57,811 nt of DNA from Pseudomonadota bacterium (GTDB taxonomy: Bacteria > Pseudomonadota > Gammaproteobacteria > Steroidobacterales > Steroidobacteraceae), in NCBI GenBank assembly GCA_025360865.1, contig JANYBG010000036.1:1-57811 (forward strand), in the 5' to 3' direction. A model generated the notes under the pieces. The model saw only the letters and a list, made by a program, of their open reading frames with translations, ran no database searches and was not told the origin of the DNA. Each line of letters begins with the position of its first letter. The first letter of the stretch is position 1. Position numbers and translations under genes: made by a program. Shown one piece after another: positions 45,819 through 54,524 of this stretch.

Positions 45819-46337
45819 TTACTGGGAAATCTGCACCATGTGATCGACGGCCTGCTTCACCAGGTCGTCGGAGACATCCGTGCGGCCACCCTTGGGAGGC
45901 ATCATCCCCGCCTTGCCCTGGAAGCCATTGAGCGCGTGCTGATAAAGCGTCGCCTTGCCTTGGGCGATGCGCGCGGCCCACGCGGCTTTGTCACCGGCCT
46001 TGGGCGCGCCGGCGATGCCCTGGCCGTGGCAGGCGCTGCAGGCCTGCTCGAATAACTGGGTCCCGGTGCCGGGCATGCCCGGGGCTGCGGAACCGGCCGC
46101 CGGTCCCGCGACCTTGATCGCAAGCGCGCTGTTGTCCTGTCCGGCAATCGCTTCCTGCGCGGGCAGGGCCAGCCGGGCTGACACATTCTTGGTGTAGTCA
46201 GCCTCCGCCATGACCTGTTTGTCCTGGGTATGGCTGGCGACGACGCGGGCGAAGGCGAAGATACCGATTGCGATCGCCATCAGTAGACCGAGGACGAGGC
46301 TGAAAACGTTGAAGAAATGGGTATCTTGCTTGCTCAC
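45819..46337 (-). CDS. Membrane-anchored cytochrome c5-type protein
   Basis: 172 aa. An uncleaved N-terminal helix (FFNVFSLVLGLLMAIAIGIFAFA) anchors it, followed by a linker and one c-type heme site CSACHGQGIAG with the distal Met in GMMPPKGGRTD. This is the class I cytochrome c5 layout, an electron carrier between respiratory complexes and terminal oxidases or nitrite reductases. The partner is not indicated by neighbours. It converges on ubiK. Confidence 0.9.
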   Translation of the reverse strand: MSKQDTHFFNVFSLVLGLLMAIAIGIFAFARVVASHTQDKQVMAEADYTKNVSARLALPAQEAIAGQDNSALAIKVAGPAAGSAAPGMPGTGTQLFEQACSACHGQGIAGAPKAGDKAAWAARIAQGKATLYQHALNGFQGKAGMMPPKGGRTDVSDDLVKQAVDHMVQISQ

Positions 46338-46515
46338 GATGTCATCCGCTCAGGTGCCGATTCGGCGCCGCAGTATAGCCGCGGGGCGGGCCGCCCGCTA
46401 ACCGCGGATGGCGCCGTGGCAGCCTGTCGCGCTCATGCTCGCGGGGCGCGGGCTTCGCGTGGTGGAGCGGCCGGGGAGCTATCCGTCGTCCCCGGCATTC
46501 ACCGCCCAACGCGCA

Positions 46516-46788
46516 TCAGTGGATGGATGGGTCCAGCATGCGTAGCGCCTGGGCGTTGTTCGGCTGGCCTGTGGCGCGGATGTCAGCCTGGGAGTACGTC
46601 TGCCCGGCCGCCGGGCACGGCTGCTTGAGGCGGGATGCTTCGGCCGGCGCGCAGACCCCATTGACCGGGGCGTTGGCGGCGGCAACCGCCGAACTGTTTA
46701 AGGTCGGGGCGCCGGCGCAGGCTGACAGGAGCGCGCAGGCGGCTGTGCAGATCAGGACGGTTCTTGGCACGGGCGTTCTCCACCGCAT
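46516..46788 (-). CDS. Small predicted lipoprotein
   Basis: 90 aa from an ATG at 46788 (MRWRTPVPRTVLICTAACALLSACAG); the signal ends in a lipobox, L-S-A-C, with the lipid-attachment Cys at about residue 24. The mature part (APTLNSSAVAAANAPVNGVCAPAEASRLKQPC...) is short, Ala/Pro rich, with two further Cys and no recognised domain. No good ribosome-binding site is visible. The N-terminal extension in the track (47046) is spurious: it is antisense to tRNA-Arg. Confidence 0.5.
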   Translation of the reverse strand: MRWRTPVPRTVLICTAACALLSACAGAPTLNSSAVAAANAPVNGVCAPAEASRLKQPCPAAGQTYSQADIRATGQPNNAQALRMLDPSIH

Positions 46789-46895
46789 CGCTGGAACTTG
46801 TTTTAAGACGCGCCTTGGATTAGACGCCCAAACTCGCACGCGGTTCCAGACAAATACGGCCAGATAACGTCTTGAACTTAGACATAGCCGTTGGA

Positions 46896-46925
46896 TGGAC
46901 GGCGTCGAGCGGCCGCGCGTATCAT
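46896..46925 (+). promoter_or_regulatory. Probable tRNA-Arg promoter
   Basis: TGGACG (46896-46901), an 18-nt spacer and TATCAT (46920-46925) resemble sigma-70 boxes and place the start about 7 nt before the mature tRNA 5' end. Matches are 4 of 6 and 5 of 6. Visual reading. Confidence 0.45.
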
Positions 46926-46938
46926 CGCCGGCCGAAAC

Positions 46939-47015
46939 GCGCCCGTAGCTCAGTTGGATAGAGTGGCAGCCTCCGAAGCTGCAGGTCGCTGGTTCGAATC
47001 CAGTCGGGCGCGCCA
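46939..47015 (+). tRNA. tRNA-Arg (anticodon CCG)
   Basis: The 77-nt cloverleaf is complete: acceptor GCGCCCG (46939-46945) pairs with CGGGCGC (47005-47011), then discriminator G and an encoded CCA (47013-47015). The anticodon stem GCAGC/GCTGC flanks the loop CTCCGAA, giving anticodon CCG (reads CGG). The T arm TCGCTGGTTCGAATCCAG is canonical. A 14-bp hairpin GTGACTA...TAGTCAC (47053-47072) follows downstream. Confidence 0.97.
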
Positions 47016-47468
47016 TCAAGATCATAAGGGTCACTCGGGAACGCACTCTTCGTGACTAGCGTCGTAGTCACGGATTCGCCCTGTAACCGGGCATGTGACC
47101 CACCCATGAACTAAGCACCCACCTGAGCAGCAGAAGACCCGTGCGCCGTCGCTGTGAATCCGTCCGGGCGTGTGAGCCGCGACGGTGGACGTGGCGGGGC
47201 GCCCAGACCTCCCCCGCCGCCCGGATTTGCGGACTTTTTGTTAGACCGCCCACACCGGCGCGCCGTTCAACGCGGGCAGGATTTCAACCGGCGACCTTCG
47301 GGGTTATGAGGCCCGGCGCGGGGTATTGGGATTCTTCCAGTCAGTCACTTGCAGCGTTTGCGCCCGTGACCCCGGCTATTCACGTAAGTCGGCAAGCAAC
47401 TCGTTATGGCGAACTCGCCAGGATCGTGTCGAAGCGCGGTTGGGTGTGTCGTGGGGTGCAGTCGCGAA
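47016..47468. other. Gene-poor stretch downstream of tRNA-Arg
   Basis: 453 nt without a supportable protein gene. It contains the hairpin at 47053-47072 just after the tRNA and a decayed tRNA-like segment on the minus strand (listed separately). The rest is unremarkable GC-rich sequence. No integrase is present, though tRNA 3' ends are frequent integration sites. Confidence 0.5.
47268..47325 (-). pseudogene. Decayed initiator-tRNA-like 3' half (anticodon CAT)
   Basis: The minus strand reads a GGGC-CTCATAA-CCCCG anticodon arm, then AAGGTCGCCGG and TTGAAATCC, resembling the 3' half of initiator tRNA-fMet (GGGCTCATAACCCGAAGGTC...TTCAAATCC). The T-stem has a mismatch, the consensus TTC is TTG, and no CCA is present, so it is not a working tRNA. 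The 5' half is missing. It may be a footprint left by an integrative element. Confidence 0.5.
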
Positions 47469-47957
47469 TCAAAGTTTCTCGATCTTGCCCACCCGAACGC
47501 TTTTGACGAGCCAATGTCCGTGCAGCCGCGCGAGCTTCATGTCGGAGAAGGAGTGGGCGCCGACCGTCTTGTTGTCCACGTCCATCCACAGGCACTCGAA
47601 GTAGAGCGACGCTTGGTCGCCCGCGACCTGCGCGTGCATGCGCATCGCGGGCGTGTAACCGATCCAGTGATGCTCGGGGCGGAACGGGCCGCTGACGTCC
47701 GACCAGTAGCGGCGCACCTCAGCCTTGCCGCTGTAGACCGTGTCGTCGTGCGCGGTGTCGGTGAGCACCGCATCGTCGGCGTAGATGCTCATCATGAGAT
47801 CCAGGTTCTTCTCCGGCAGCACGCTCCCGGCGGTGTGGAACGTCACCTCGACGTTGCGCACGACGAGGATGTCCGCCGGCGGGCCGCGATCGCCCTGCGA
47901 TCCGGCGAGCGCTGGCATGACGAGCAGGAGACCAAGGACGAGGAAGGGACTTTTCAT
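47469..47957 (-). CDS. Secreted SnoaL/NTF2-like protein
   Basis: 162 aa from the ATG at 47957 (MKSPFLVLGLLLVMPALAGSQ), signal peptide to about residue 20. The mature part has the NTF2-like cone: NLDLMMSIYADDAVLTDTAHDDTVYSGKAEVRRYWSDVSGPFRPEHHWIGYTPAMRMHAQVAGDQASLYFECLWMD...GHWLVKSVRV. Conserved Asp-rich start and Trp-containing strands match the SnoaL/ketosteroid-isomerase-like superfamily, used for many reactions or simply binding. The specific activity is unknown. Confidence 0.75.
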   Translation of the reverse strand: MKSPFLVLGLLLVMPALAGSQGDRGPPADILVVRNVEVTFHTAGSVLPEKNLDLMMSIYADDAVLTDTAHDDTVYSGKAEVRRYWSDVSGPFRPEHHWIGYTPAMRMHAQVAGDQASLYFECLWMDVDNKTVGAHSFSDMKLARLHGHWLVKSVRVGKIEKL

Positions 47958-48201
47958 GGGTCTTATTCTCCACGGGGGCGCGCGCCTTCGAGGCTTGAGG
48001 CGCCGCACAGGCTAAACCCGCGCCGCGGCCGCTGACAAGGGAGTTACCGCGATTTCGGCTTGACCGGAAATGCCGGTGCTGGCGCTTTAATTCTCAAGCG
48101 CCCTCGCATGAATGTCGCGATCGGGGACGAACCCGGTGCGTGGGCTCCACGCTCCGCGCGAAATGCCTGAATGGGTAACAGCCACGGGGTTCGGAAGCCC
48201 G

Positions 48202-49593
48202 TCAGTCGACGATGGCGCGCGCATCGAAAAGCAGTCCGAACGTCAGCGCACCGGCGGCGCTCACTATCGCCGTGAGCATAAAGGCCGCCGAGTAGGTGCC
48301 GGTGACGTCGACGAGCCAGCCGGTCACGGCCACGCCGACGATCCCGGGAATTTGCGCGAAGGTATTGCCGAATCCAAACAGCACGGCGCCATGGTGGGGA
48401 GCGACGTCGAGGTAGCTCGGCATGTACCCCGCCGCCGCACACGCGAGTGCGCCGGTCGCTCCGCACAGGAGCACCAGCGCCGCGACGGGTGAATGCGCCT
48501 GCTGCAGCGCGAGCAGGAAGCCAGCGGACAAGATGAGGCCGGCGCAGACCATGCGCTTGCGGGTAGTCGTCAGGGCGACGCCGCGCCGGGTCATTAGGTC
48601 CGCCACCGCCCCGGCCAGATTGTAGACCGCGAACATCGAAAGCCACGGCGCCGCCGAGAACAGGCCCGAGTGCGCGATGCTCAGCCCATGCACATCGCGG
48701 AAGTAACTGGGCAGCCACGACAGCAGCACGTACTGACTCCAGTTGAACGCGACATGTCCTGCGACGATACCCGCCACTGGCGCCCGTAGTAACAGCCGAC
48801 GCAATGGTACGCGTTCGACCAGGTCGCTCGGCGACCGCGCCGCCTGTAGTAGCGCGCGTTCCTGCGTTCCGATACGCGGGTCGCCGCCCGGGTCGTTCTC
48901 GACCTGCTGAAACCAAAGAATCAACCACAAGAGCCCAGCCGTCCCGAAGACATAGAAGGGCATGGCCCAACCGTAACGCTGTACCAGCCAGCCGCTGCCC
49001 ATGAGCCCGATCAACGAGCCGATTGGAACGCCACTCGACATAAAAGCCACTGCGCGCCCACGTTCCGTTTTGGGCACCCAGCGGCCGAACAGCTCGTAGA
49101 CCCCGGGGAACAGTCCGGCCTCGCCCACCCCCATGCCGATGCGCGCCGCGATCAGCACTGCCATCGACGATATCGCGGCGGGTGGTGTCAGCAGCGTGAA
49201 GATTGACCAGCCGAGGACGGAGTATCCGACCACGCGTTTGCCGCCGAAGCGAACCGCCAGCAGGCCAGCCAAGAACATGAACAGCAGGTAGCCGACGAAG
49301 AACGCGGAGAGAACGACACCCTTCTGCGTCTGGGACCAGCCGAAGTGCTCCTTCATCGCGAGTGCCGCAACCGAGATGTTCACCCGGTCGGTATAGGCGA
49401 TGATGCAGCCAACGAAGGTAAGCGCGACGACGACGTGTCGCCGTGGCCAGCGAGCGATCAGGGCGATCGCGCTCACGCGAGCGCGCGCCGCACCGCCAAT
49501 GGTGCCGTTCTCACCTTCTCCCCCGCAGATGACCGGCTGCCAGCTTGCGCCGCCACGGGTGGCGGGACAAGCGGTCCGCTGCCGCCGGGCCAC
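48202..49593 (-). CDS. MFS transporter (anion:cation symporter type)
   Basis: Up to 463 aa with twelve membrane helices; the first is VVVALTFVGCIIAYTDRVNISVAALAM, the loop 2-3 signature GYLLFMFLAGLLAVRFGGKRVVG is MFS motif A, and GEAGLFPGVYELFGRWVPKTERGRAVAFMSSGVPIG matches the ACS (phthalate, glucarate, hexuronate) family. The N-terminal 35 residues look non-coding; a GTG at 49476 (SAIALIARWPRRH) is a plausible true start. Transported organic anion unknown. Next gene upstream is PAP2, 165 nt away. Confidence 0.85.
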   Translation of the reverse strand: MARRQRTACPATRGGASWQPVICGGEGENGTIGGAARARVSAIALIARWPRRHVVVALTFVGCIIAYTDRVNISVAALAMKEHFGWSQTQKGVVLSAFFVGYLLFMFLAGLLAVRFGGKRVVGYSVLGWSIFTLLTPPAAISSMAVLIAARIGMGVGEAGLFPGVYELFGRWVPKTERGRAVAFMSSGVPIGSLIGLMGSGWLVQRYGWAMPFYVFGTAGLLWLILWFQQVENDPGGDPRIGTQERALLQAARSPSDLVERVPLRRLLLRAPVAGIVAGHVAFNWSQYVLLSWLPSYFRDVHGLSIAHSGLFSAAPWLSMFAVYNLAGAVADLMTRRGVALTTTRKRMVCAGLILSAGFLLALQQAHSPVAALVLLCGATGALACAAAGYMPSYLDVAPHHGAVLFGFGNTFAQIPGIVGVAVTGWLVDVTGTYSAAFMLTAIVSAAGALTFGLLFDARAIVD

Positions 49594-49758
49594 CGATCGC
49601 CGGGCTCACTGTCGCGTGCGCTTTCGCCACTCTTACGACGCGTTCCGATCGCCGTGGCGGGTCAGCGACCGTGTAGCCGACGATCTCACGGCGCATGCAG
49701 CGATGCCAATACGCACCGGCGGCGCAATGGTCGCTGTCGTGCCCGAAGCCGCCGCTCG

Positions 49759-50517
49759 TCAACGTCCCGTATTTGCTCCGATCGCATCCTTGTTCGGCGT
49801 CGCGCTCGGCGGCGGCGTTGGAGCCTTTTGGTCTACCAAGACGAACATCGCGAAGGTCCATGTCATCGCCGCCGTCCACCCGGCGAGGATGTCCGACGGA
49901 TAGTGAACCCCTAAATAAACCCGTGAGGTTCCGACCAGCGATATGAAAATCCCGCTGACCGCCGACACGGGCCAACGCCAGCGTGTTCTCCAAAACAGAA
50001 TGATCAGAGCCAAACCCAAGGTCGCGGAGGCCATCGCATGGCCGCTTGGAAAACTGTACGTGGACTCCGGCGTGATCGAGAGCCACAGATCCGGGCGCAG
50101 GCGCGCGAAATGATTTTTCGCGACGATATTCAAGGTCGCCGACCCCACGACAGCGAGGCCGAAGAACAAGCCGTCGCGAAACCGTCTGCTCGCGACGAGG
50201 ACAATCAGGATGATCGCGTCGAGCGGCACTACCCCCCAGAGGTAGCCCAGACGGCTCGTTATCACGAAGAAGTGATTCAGTGTCGGCGTTGCCAGCCCAT
50301 GCAGCAAGTTCAGTATCGGACCATCGAACCAGAACGCTTTCTTTTCGTGGAGTTCACCGACCAGACCAGCGAATCCCCACAGCGGCAGTAGCAGACAGAA
50401 GAACCAAAGTATCAATCGCCACACGTGCATGCGCAGAAAGCGCAGGCCGTAGACCACCGCGTGTCCCACGATGCGGACCGCGCCGAATCCCCGAGATGTC
50501 AAAGCCGCTAGGTCCAA
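49759..50517 (-). CDS. PAP2-type membrane phosphatase
   Basis: 252 aa, TTG start at 50517 (an ATG at 50430 is also possible). Five to six membrane helices and the three acid-phosphatase blocks: KNHFARLRP, STYSFPSGHAMAS and SRVYLGVHYPSDILAG. It dephosphorylates lipid phosphates such as phosphatidic acid, undecaprenyl pyrophosphate or diacylglycerol pyrophosphate. The C-terminal 20 residues are Pro/Thr-rich and cytosolic or periplasmic. Context does not specify the lipid. Confidence 0.88.
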   Translation of the reverse strand: MDLAALTSRGFGAVRIVGHAVVYGLRFLRMHVWRLILWFFCLLLPLWGFAGLVGELHEKKAFWFDGPILNLLHGLATPTLNHFFVITSRLGYLWGVVPLDAIILIVLVASRRFRDGLFFGLAVVGSATLNIVAKNHFARLRPDLWLSITPESTYSFPSGHAMASATLGLALIILFWRTRWRWPVSAVSGIFISLVGTSRVYLGVHYPSDILAGWTAAMTWTFAMFVLVDQKAPTPPPSATPNKDAIGANTGR

Positions 50518-50862
50518 ATTAGACTCGTCTTAGTGCCGGTCCATCGCGCGCCTCTCGCGACGATTAGTTTGACCATGGTGTCCCGTGTTGGTGTGACGCT
50601 CAACGTGAGGCCACGCACGGCGGCGAAGTTACCTTAAATCAATGTGCTCACGCCAGCGACGGGCAATCGACGATAGGGCCGGAGGAATAGATCGCGATCG
50701 TGGGACTCTGGTGTCGTCGCTGGCCGCAGCCGTCTTCATCAGTAACATGGACCTTGTCGCCAGCTGATGGGTGGCTTCGAGCTTCATCGCCGCGCTACTT
50801 CCGGCACAGCGGATGCCGGCTCGCAATCAGGGCCGGTCATCAGCTACCGCATTATGCGCTCA
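50518..50862. other. Intergenic region, 345 nt, no recognised gene
   Basis: A 65-aa minus-strand ORF (50629-50826) has no recognisable motif and no ribosome-binding site, and the plus-strand frames are broken. No repeats or tRNAs were found. It may hold promoters for the divergent or co-directional neighbours. Confidence 0.4.
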
Positions 50863-51651
50863 TCAAGAAACTGAAAGGACATCGTCTTCCCAAAGTGATC
50901 GCGCCATATACAACATGTTGTGCCCATCGTCGTTTGACTGGCCGACAGGTGGGTGGATTTTAAGCGCATGCGGCTTGTGTTGGCGTACAAGTTCGGCCGC
51001 GAGGGCGATGCCTGGGGAGGTGGCGTAGTCGTTGGCGGCGTAAACAAGCATCACAGGGACAGCGGTCGAACGAACGGCGGCGAGGAGACGCTCCCGCGGC
51101 TCGGGCGAGCGTTGCCAGGAATTAGCGGCCGCCGCGAACGCGACTGCCGCCCGCAGCATGGACCGCCGCCCGGCGGCGAGCAATGCGAGGTTGCCGCCAA
51201 AACTCTGACCGGCGACGGCCGCCAGCACATCGTCAAGTTGCTCAGTATTCAGCAGTAGGTCTTGCAAGTGCTGCCGAGATTCCTTCCCTCTGGCGGCCTC
51301 CTCGCGCTGTAGGAGATCTTGCAAGAAAGGCGCTTGGTCTGCCGAAAGCCCCTGGCCGCGGCGAAACAGATACAGCAAGGCATAACCATGTTTCGGGAAA
51401 ATCGGCGCTAGGCGTTCGGCCGCTTCCGTTATGGGCATTCCGGCTGTATGCGCGCCATCGGCGCCGCCAGAGCCGTGGTTGAATAGCACGACCGGAAAGG
51501 GACCGGAAGCCGCGGGTTTCCACAGATAGGCTTTGAGGTGAAGGTCGCCGCTGGGGATATCTACGGTCTGCGGAGCGGTTGCAGGGGACGGCTGAGCGAC
51601 GGACACACCAGCCAGCAACAGCGCGAATAGATAGCACAAGGCGGCTCGCAT
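50863..51651 (-). CDS. Secreted alpha/beta hydrolase (dienelactone hydrolase-like)
   Basis: 262 aa; signal peptide to residue ~19 (SVAQPSPA). Hydrolase core: FPVVLFNHGSGG (oxyanion), nucleophile Ser in VAGQSFGGNLALLAAG, acid Asp in LVYAANDYATSPGIA, His in SNDDGHNMLYM. The fold matches DLH/carboxylesterase proteins; no carboxymethylenebutenolidase-specific residues can be confirmed. Probably periplasmic. Confidence 0.82.
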   Translation of the reverse strand: MRAALCYLFALLLAGVSVAQPSPATAPQTVDIPSGDLHLKAYLWKPAASGPFPVVLFNHGSGGADGAHTAGMPITEAAERLAPIFPKHGYALLYLFRRGQGLSADQAPFLQDLLQREEAARGKESRQHLQDLLLNTEQLDDVLAAVAGQSFGGNLALLAAGRRSMLRAAVAFAAAANSWQRSPEPRERLLAAVRSTAVPVMLVYAANDYATSPGIALAAELVRQHKPHALKIHPPVGQSNDDGHNMLYMARSLWEDDVLSVS

Positions 51652-51897
51652 GGTTCCAGAATTCCTAAGAGCTTCGGTCGGCGCACCAGAGATTAGAGGG
51701 TAGCCACTTCATGCCCCGCGATGGCGCAGGGCTATTCGCGTCTTGAAAGACGACTGACATTCGCGCGCTACCTGCACGATCGTTTCGGTGCGCCTCACGC
51801 CACAGTTGTGGTCCCGTACTGTAATCACAGTGCCCGCTGTATGTTTACGGCTGATGTTTCATTGCCCGTCCTGTTTCCGAAGGAGGCGCGGACGCCG

Positions 51898-53205
51898 TCA
51901 CGTCCTTTCGTCCACCCGCTTCTGTCCCAACACCGCTGCGACCGCCATATCGGCGGTGACATTCAACAATGTACTGAAGCGATCCGTGATTGGCGCCACC
52001 GCAAGTGTGACGGCCACCCCTTCAAGCGGCAGCCCCACGGCGGTGAACAATGGGGCGATCACGATGAAACCGCCGCTCGGAATGCCGGGTACTGTCGGGT
52101 TCATCAGCACCACATAAGCGGCGATTAGGATGATCTGCGCTGGACTAAGATGAATACCATAGAGTGTCGCGACAAAAAGCGCGATGATCGGAAATGAAAT
52201 CGCGGAGGCGGGCTTGAATGTCGATACGGCGAGCGCGAGCACAAAGCCGATCACATCTTCGCGCAGCGCCCACTGCTCGCGCGCGCCTTCGATCATCGCC
52301 GGAAGCGACGCGAGTGACGATGACGTGCTCAACGCGGTCAACTGCGCGGGCGATGCGCCACTGAAGAAGCGCGGTAAAGACAAACGGCCGACAACAACGG
52401 CCAGCGCGCAAAGCGCGAGCGTCCCGATAAGCAAGCTGATTGAGACAACACTGATGTAGAAGCTGAGCGCGCCGAACGCGATGCGACCGAGTTTCGCGCC
52501 AACGACGGCAGTGAGAGCGAAAACCCCAAGTGGGGCGAGTTTCAGCACCGCCTGGATCAGGATAAGCATGATGTCGCGCAATGTGTGGCAAAACGCGATA
52601 ACGCGCGCCTGAATGTCAGCGGTAGCGGCCAAAGTCGCAAAGCCGAACATGAGTGCGAACACAACCAGCGGCAGCATCGTGCCGTCTGCCGCTGCTCTGA
52701 TTGGGTTGGTCGGAATGAGGTTCTTGAACCAGCCGGTGACGCTAGCGTCGCCGGCCGGTAAGGGTGTCGCGGCAACTGAGGCGCGGAGGGCGACCGTCGC
52801 CGACGGTTCGAGATGCAAATGGCCGAAGATGAGCGGGCTCACCAAAGCCGAAATGACCGCGAACATCGTCACCATGCCGAGAAACAGCGCGCCCGTGTAA
52901 AGCCCTAAGTTACCCACGGCGCGCCCACTGCGCGCGCCTGCGACGGCCGCGATCAAGAGCGGCACTATGAGCGGAATCACGGTCATGCGGATCGCGTTCA
53001 TCCACATCGTGCCGATCACATCGAGCGCGGTGATGATGCCGGAGGCGACGGGCGAATGCGGCCAGGTGCGCAGTAGCACGCCGAAGGCAAGGCCGAGGAT
53101 GAGGCTGACAATGACGGCTGCTGGAAGCCAATCGCCGGCGGTGCGCGCCTTTGGCGGGTATGGCGCGGTTGGTCTTTGTTTGGTCGTCAACCTAAATGCC
53201 CTCAT
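51898..53205 (-). CDS. Dicarboxylate/amino-acid:cation symporter (DAACS)
   Basis: 435 aa with the expected eight helices and two re-entrant hairpins. Diagnostic stretches include WMNAIRMTVIPLIVPLLIAAVAG, LIPTNPIRAAADGTMLPLVVFALMFG, LTALSTSSSLASLPAMIEGA (the serine-rich hairpin of GltP/DctA) and VVLMNPTVPGIPSGGFIVIAPLF. Import of C4-dicarboxylates or glutamate/aspartate with Na+ or H+. An N-terminal extension of ~20 basic residues (LTTKQRPTAPYPPKARTAGDW) precedes the first helix. Confidence 0.9.
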   Translation of the reverse strand: MRAFRLTTKQRPTAPYPPKARTAGDWLPAAVIVSLILGLAFGVLLRTWPHSPVASGIITALDVIGTMWMNAIRMTVIPLIVPLLIAAVAGARSGRAVGNLGLYTGALFLGMVTMFAVISALVSPLIFGHLHLEPSATVALRASVAATPLPAGDASVTGWFKNLIPTNPIRAAADGTMLPLVVFALMFGFATLAATADIQARVIAFCHTLRDIMLILIQAVLKLAPLGVFALTAVVGAKLGRIAFGALSFYISVVSISLLIGTLALCALAVVVGRLSLPRFFSGASPAQLTALSTSSSLASLPAMIEGAREQWALREDVIGFVLALAVSTFKPASAISFPIIALFVATLYGIHLSPAQIILIAAYVVLMNPTVPGIPSGGFIVIAPLFTAVGLPLEGVAVTLAVAPITDRFSTLLNVTADMAVAAVLGQKRVDERT

Positions 53206-53658
53206 GCGAAGCTTATAGGCTGTTCGGGGAAATGCCTACCTCTCGAGGTTGGGCCTCTGAGTGCCGGACGTACAGTGATAGCAGGCGAACCGCGCCGTCG
53301 AACGGCAGTCTCGTACCGGCGATGTCATACCTAACTCACTCTTAAATGTTGCCGGCTGTGATTCCCGAGGCTCGCCTGCGCACCGCTGGATGATTCTCCG
53401 CGAAACCGGCGAAACCCTGGAAGGACAGCGGGACCGCGTGGCGGTTGGTGACCAGGCGGCAACCTCTGAGGATGAAGTTGATCCCGGCGGCCCGCTAGAC
53501 CTGGCCCTCTTCCTCGATGGTGGGCTCGGGCAGGTCCGGCCAGACGGCATCATCGAGGTATTGTCTCGCCCGGGCCGACCACGCCGCGCTGCGGACCATT
53601 CAGGTCCAGGGTATAGACGCTAGCGCTGCCTCAGTCCTCGCAAGGCCATGGCGGGCCA
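53206..53658. other. 453-nt region with possible decayed coding sequence
   Basis: No intact gene is supportable. A minus-strand frame (YLDDAVWPDLPEPTIEEEGQV-stop, then AAGINFILRGCRLVTNRHAVPLSFQGFAGFAENHPA) looks protein-like but is broken by a stop and I could not assign it to a family. Plus-strand ORFs are shorter and not coding-like. It could be a pseudogene. Confidence 0.35.
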
Positions 53659-54510
53659 TCAGGGATGATGCTCCGCCGCGGTCAGATCGTTGATCAGCTC
53701 GATCAGCTTCGCCTCGCCACCAGCCATGGTGATGTCGGTCGTGTACTTGCCATTCACGATGACGAACGGTACGCCCTGGATCTGGTAGCGCTGCGTGATC
53801 TCCGTCGCGCGTTGCAGATTGGTGCTCACTGAGAACGAGTTGTACGCCTTTGTGAAGTCATCGGTGCTGACGCCATTGCTGGTGGCGAAGCGCTGCTGCA
53901 GCTTCAAGGTCTCGTCGTCATCGGCGCCGACGAGCATCTCACGCCGGGCGGCGATCGTTTCGAAGGCCTTGGCGACCAAGTCATCGCGGCCCAGCGCTCT
54001 CAGGGTGTAGTACAGGCGCGCATGACTCTTGTGCATCGGCTGCCACATCACCGGCACTCGCACGAACTCGACGTACCCGGGCTTGCTGTTCAGCCAGCCC
54101 TTGAGCAAGGGCTCGAGCGCGTAGCAGTGCGGGCAGGCCAGCCAGAAAACCTCGGTCACTTCGACCTTGCCGGGGGGGACGCTGGTGGGTTGCGCCGGCA
54201 CCAGCATGTTGTAGTTCACCCCGGCCTGCCACTTGCCCGGCGGGAGCGGCGCGACCGCGGGCGCCGTCGCGATCTTTTCCAGCGAGGCATCGCTTGCCGG
54301 GGCGTGCTCCGCATCGGTCGCGCCATCGGCGGACTCCTGCGAGTGAGTCGCCTGCTCGGTCTCGTTCTGGGCGCTGGCTTCGGGCGCGGGCGCAGGGGGC
54401 GGGCTCGCCTGCTCGGCCGCGGGGGCAGGCGCAGGGGCCGCGACCGGTGGCTCCTTGGATGAGCACGCGCACAGCAGGAGCAGGGCCGCCAGGGCGACGG
54501 ATCGGGTCAT
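53659..54510 (-). CDS. dsbA: Thiol:disulfide interchange protein DsbA, lipoprotein-like
   Basis: 283 aa. The DsbA thioredoxin domain begins near residue 115, with active site ACPHCYALEP (Cys126, Cys129), inserted helical domain and the cis-Pro loop IQGVPFVIVNG. It oxidises periplasmic thiols. Unusually the N-terminus reads LLLLCACSSKEPP (lipobox, candidate Cys16) and is followed by about 75 residues of Pro/Ala/Glu-rich linker. Conventional DsbA is soluble and ~210 aa, so this one is probably tethered to a membrane. 14 nt downstream of the cytochrome c4 gene. Confidence 0.9.
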   Translation of the reverse strand: MTRSVALAALLLLCACSSKEPPVAAPAPAPAAEQASPPPAPAPEASAQNETEQATHSQESADGATDAEHAPASDASLEKIATAPAVAPLPPGKWQAGVNYNMLVPAQPTSVPPGKVEVTEVFWLACPHCYALEPLLKGWLNSKPGYVEFVRVPVMWQPMHKSHARLYYTLRALGRDDLVAKAFETIAARREMLVGADDDETLKLQQRFATSNGVSTDDFTKAYNSFSVSTNLQRATEITQRYQIQGVPFVIVNGKYTTDITMAGGEAKLIELINDLTAAEHHP

Positions 54511-54524
54511 GTTCGGTCCTCGGA

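Noticed and set aside
46516-47046. 176-aa ORF starting opposite tRNA-Arg
   Set aside because: Its first 60 residues (ARPTGFEPATCSFGGC) are the well-known spurious translation of a tRNA antisense; only the downstream lipoprotein frame is kept.
47141-47506. 121-aa plus-strand ORF with GFQPATFGVMRP
   Set aside because: The phrase is again tRNA antisense translation, here over the decayed initiator-tRNA-like fragment.
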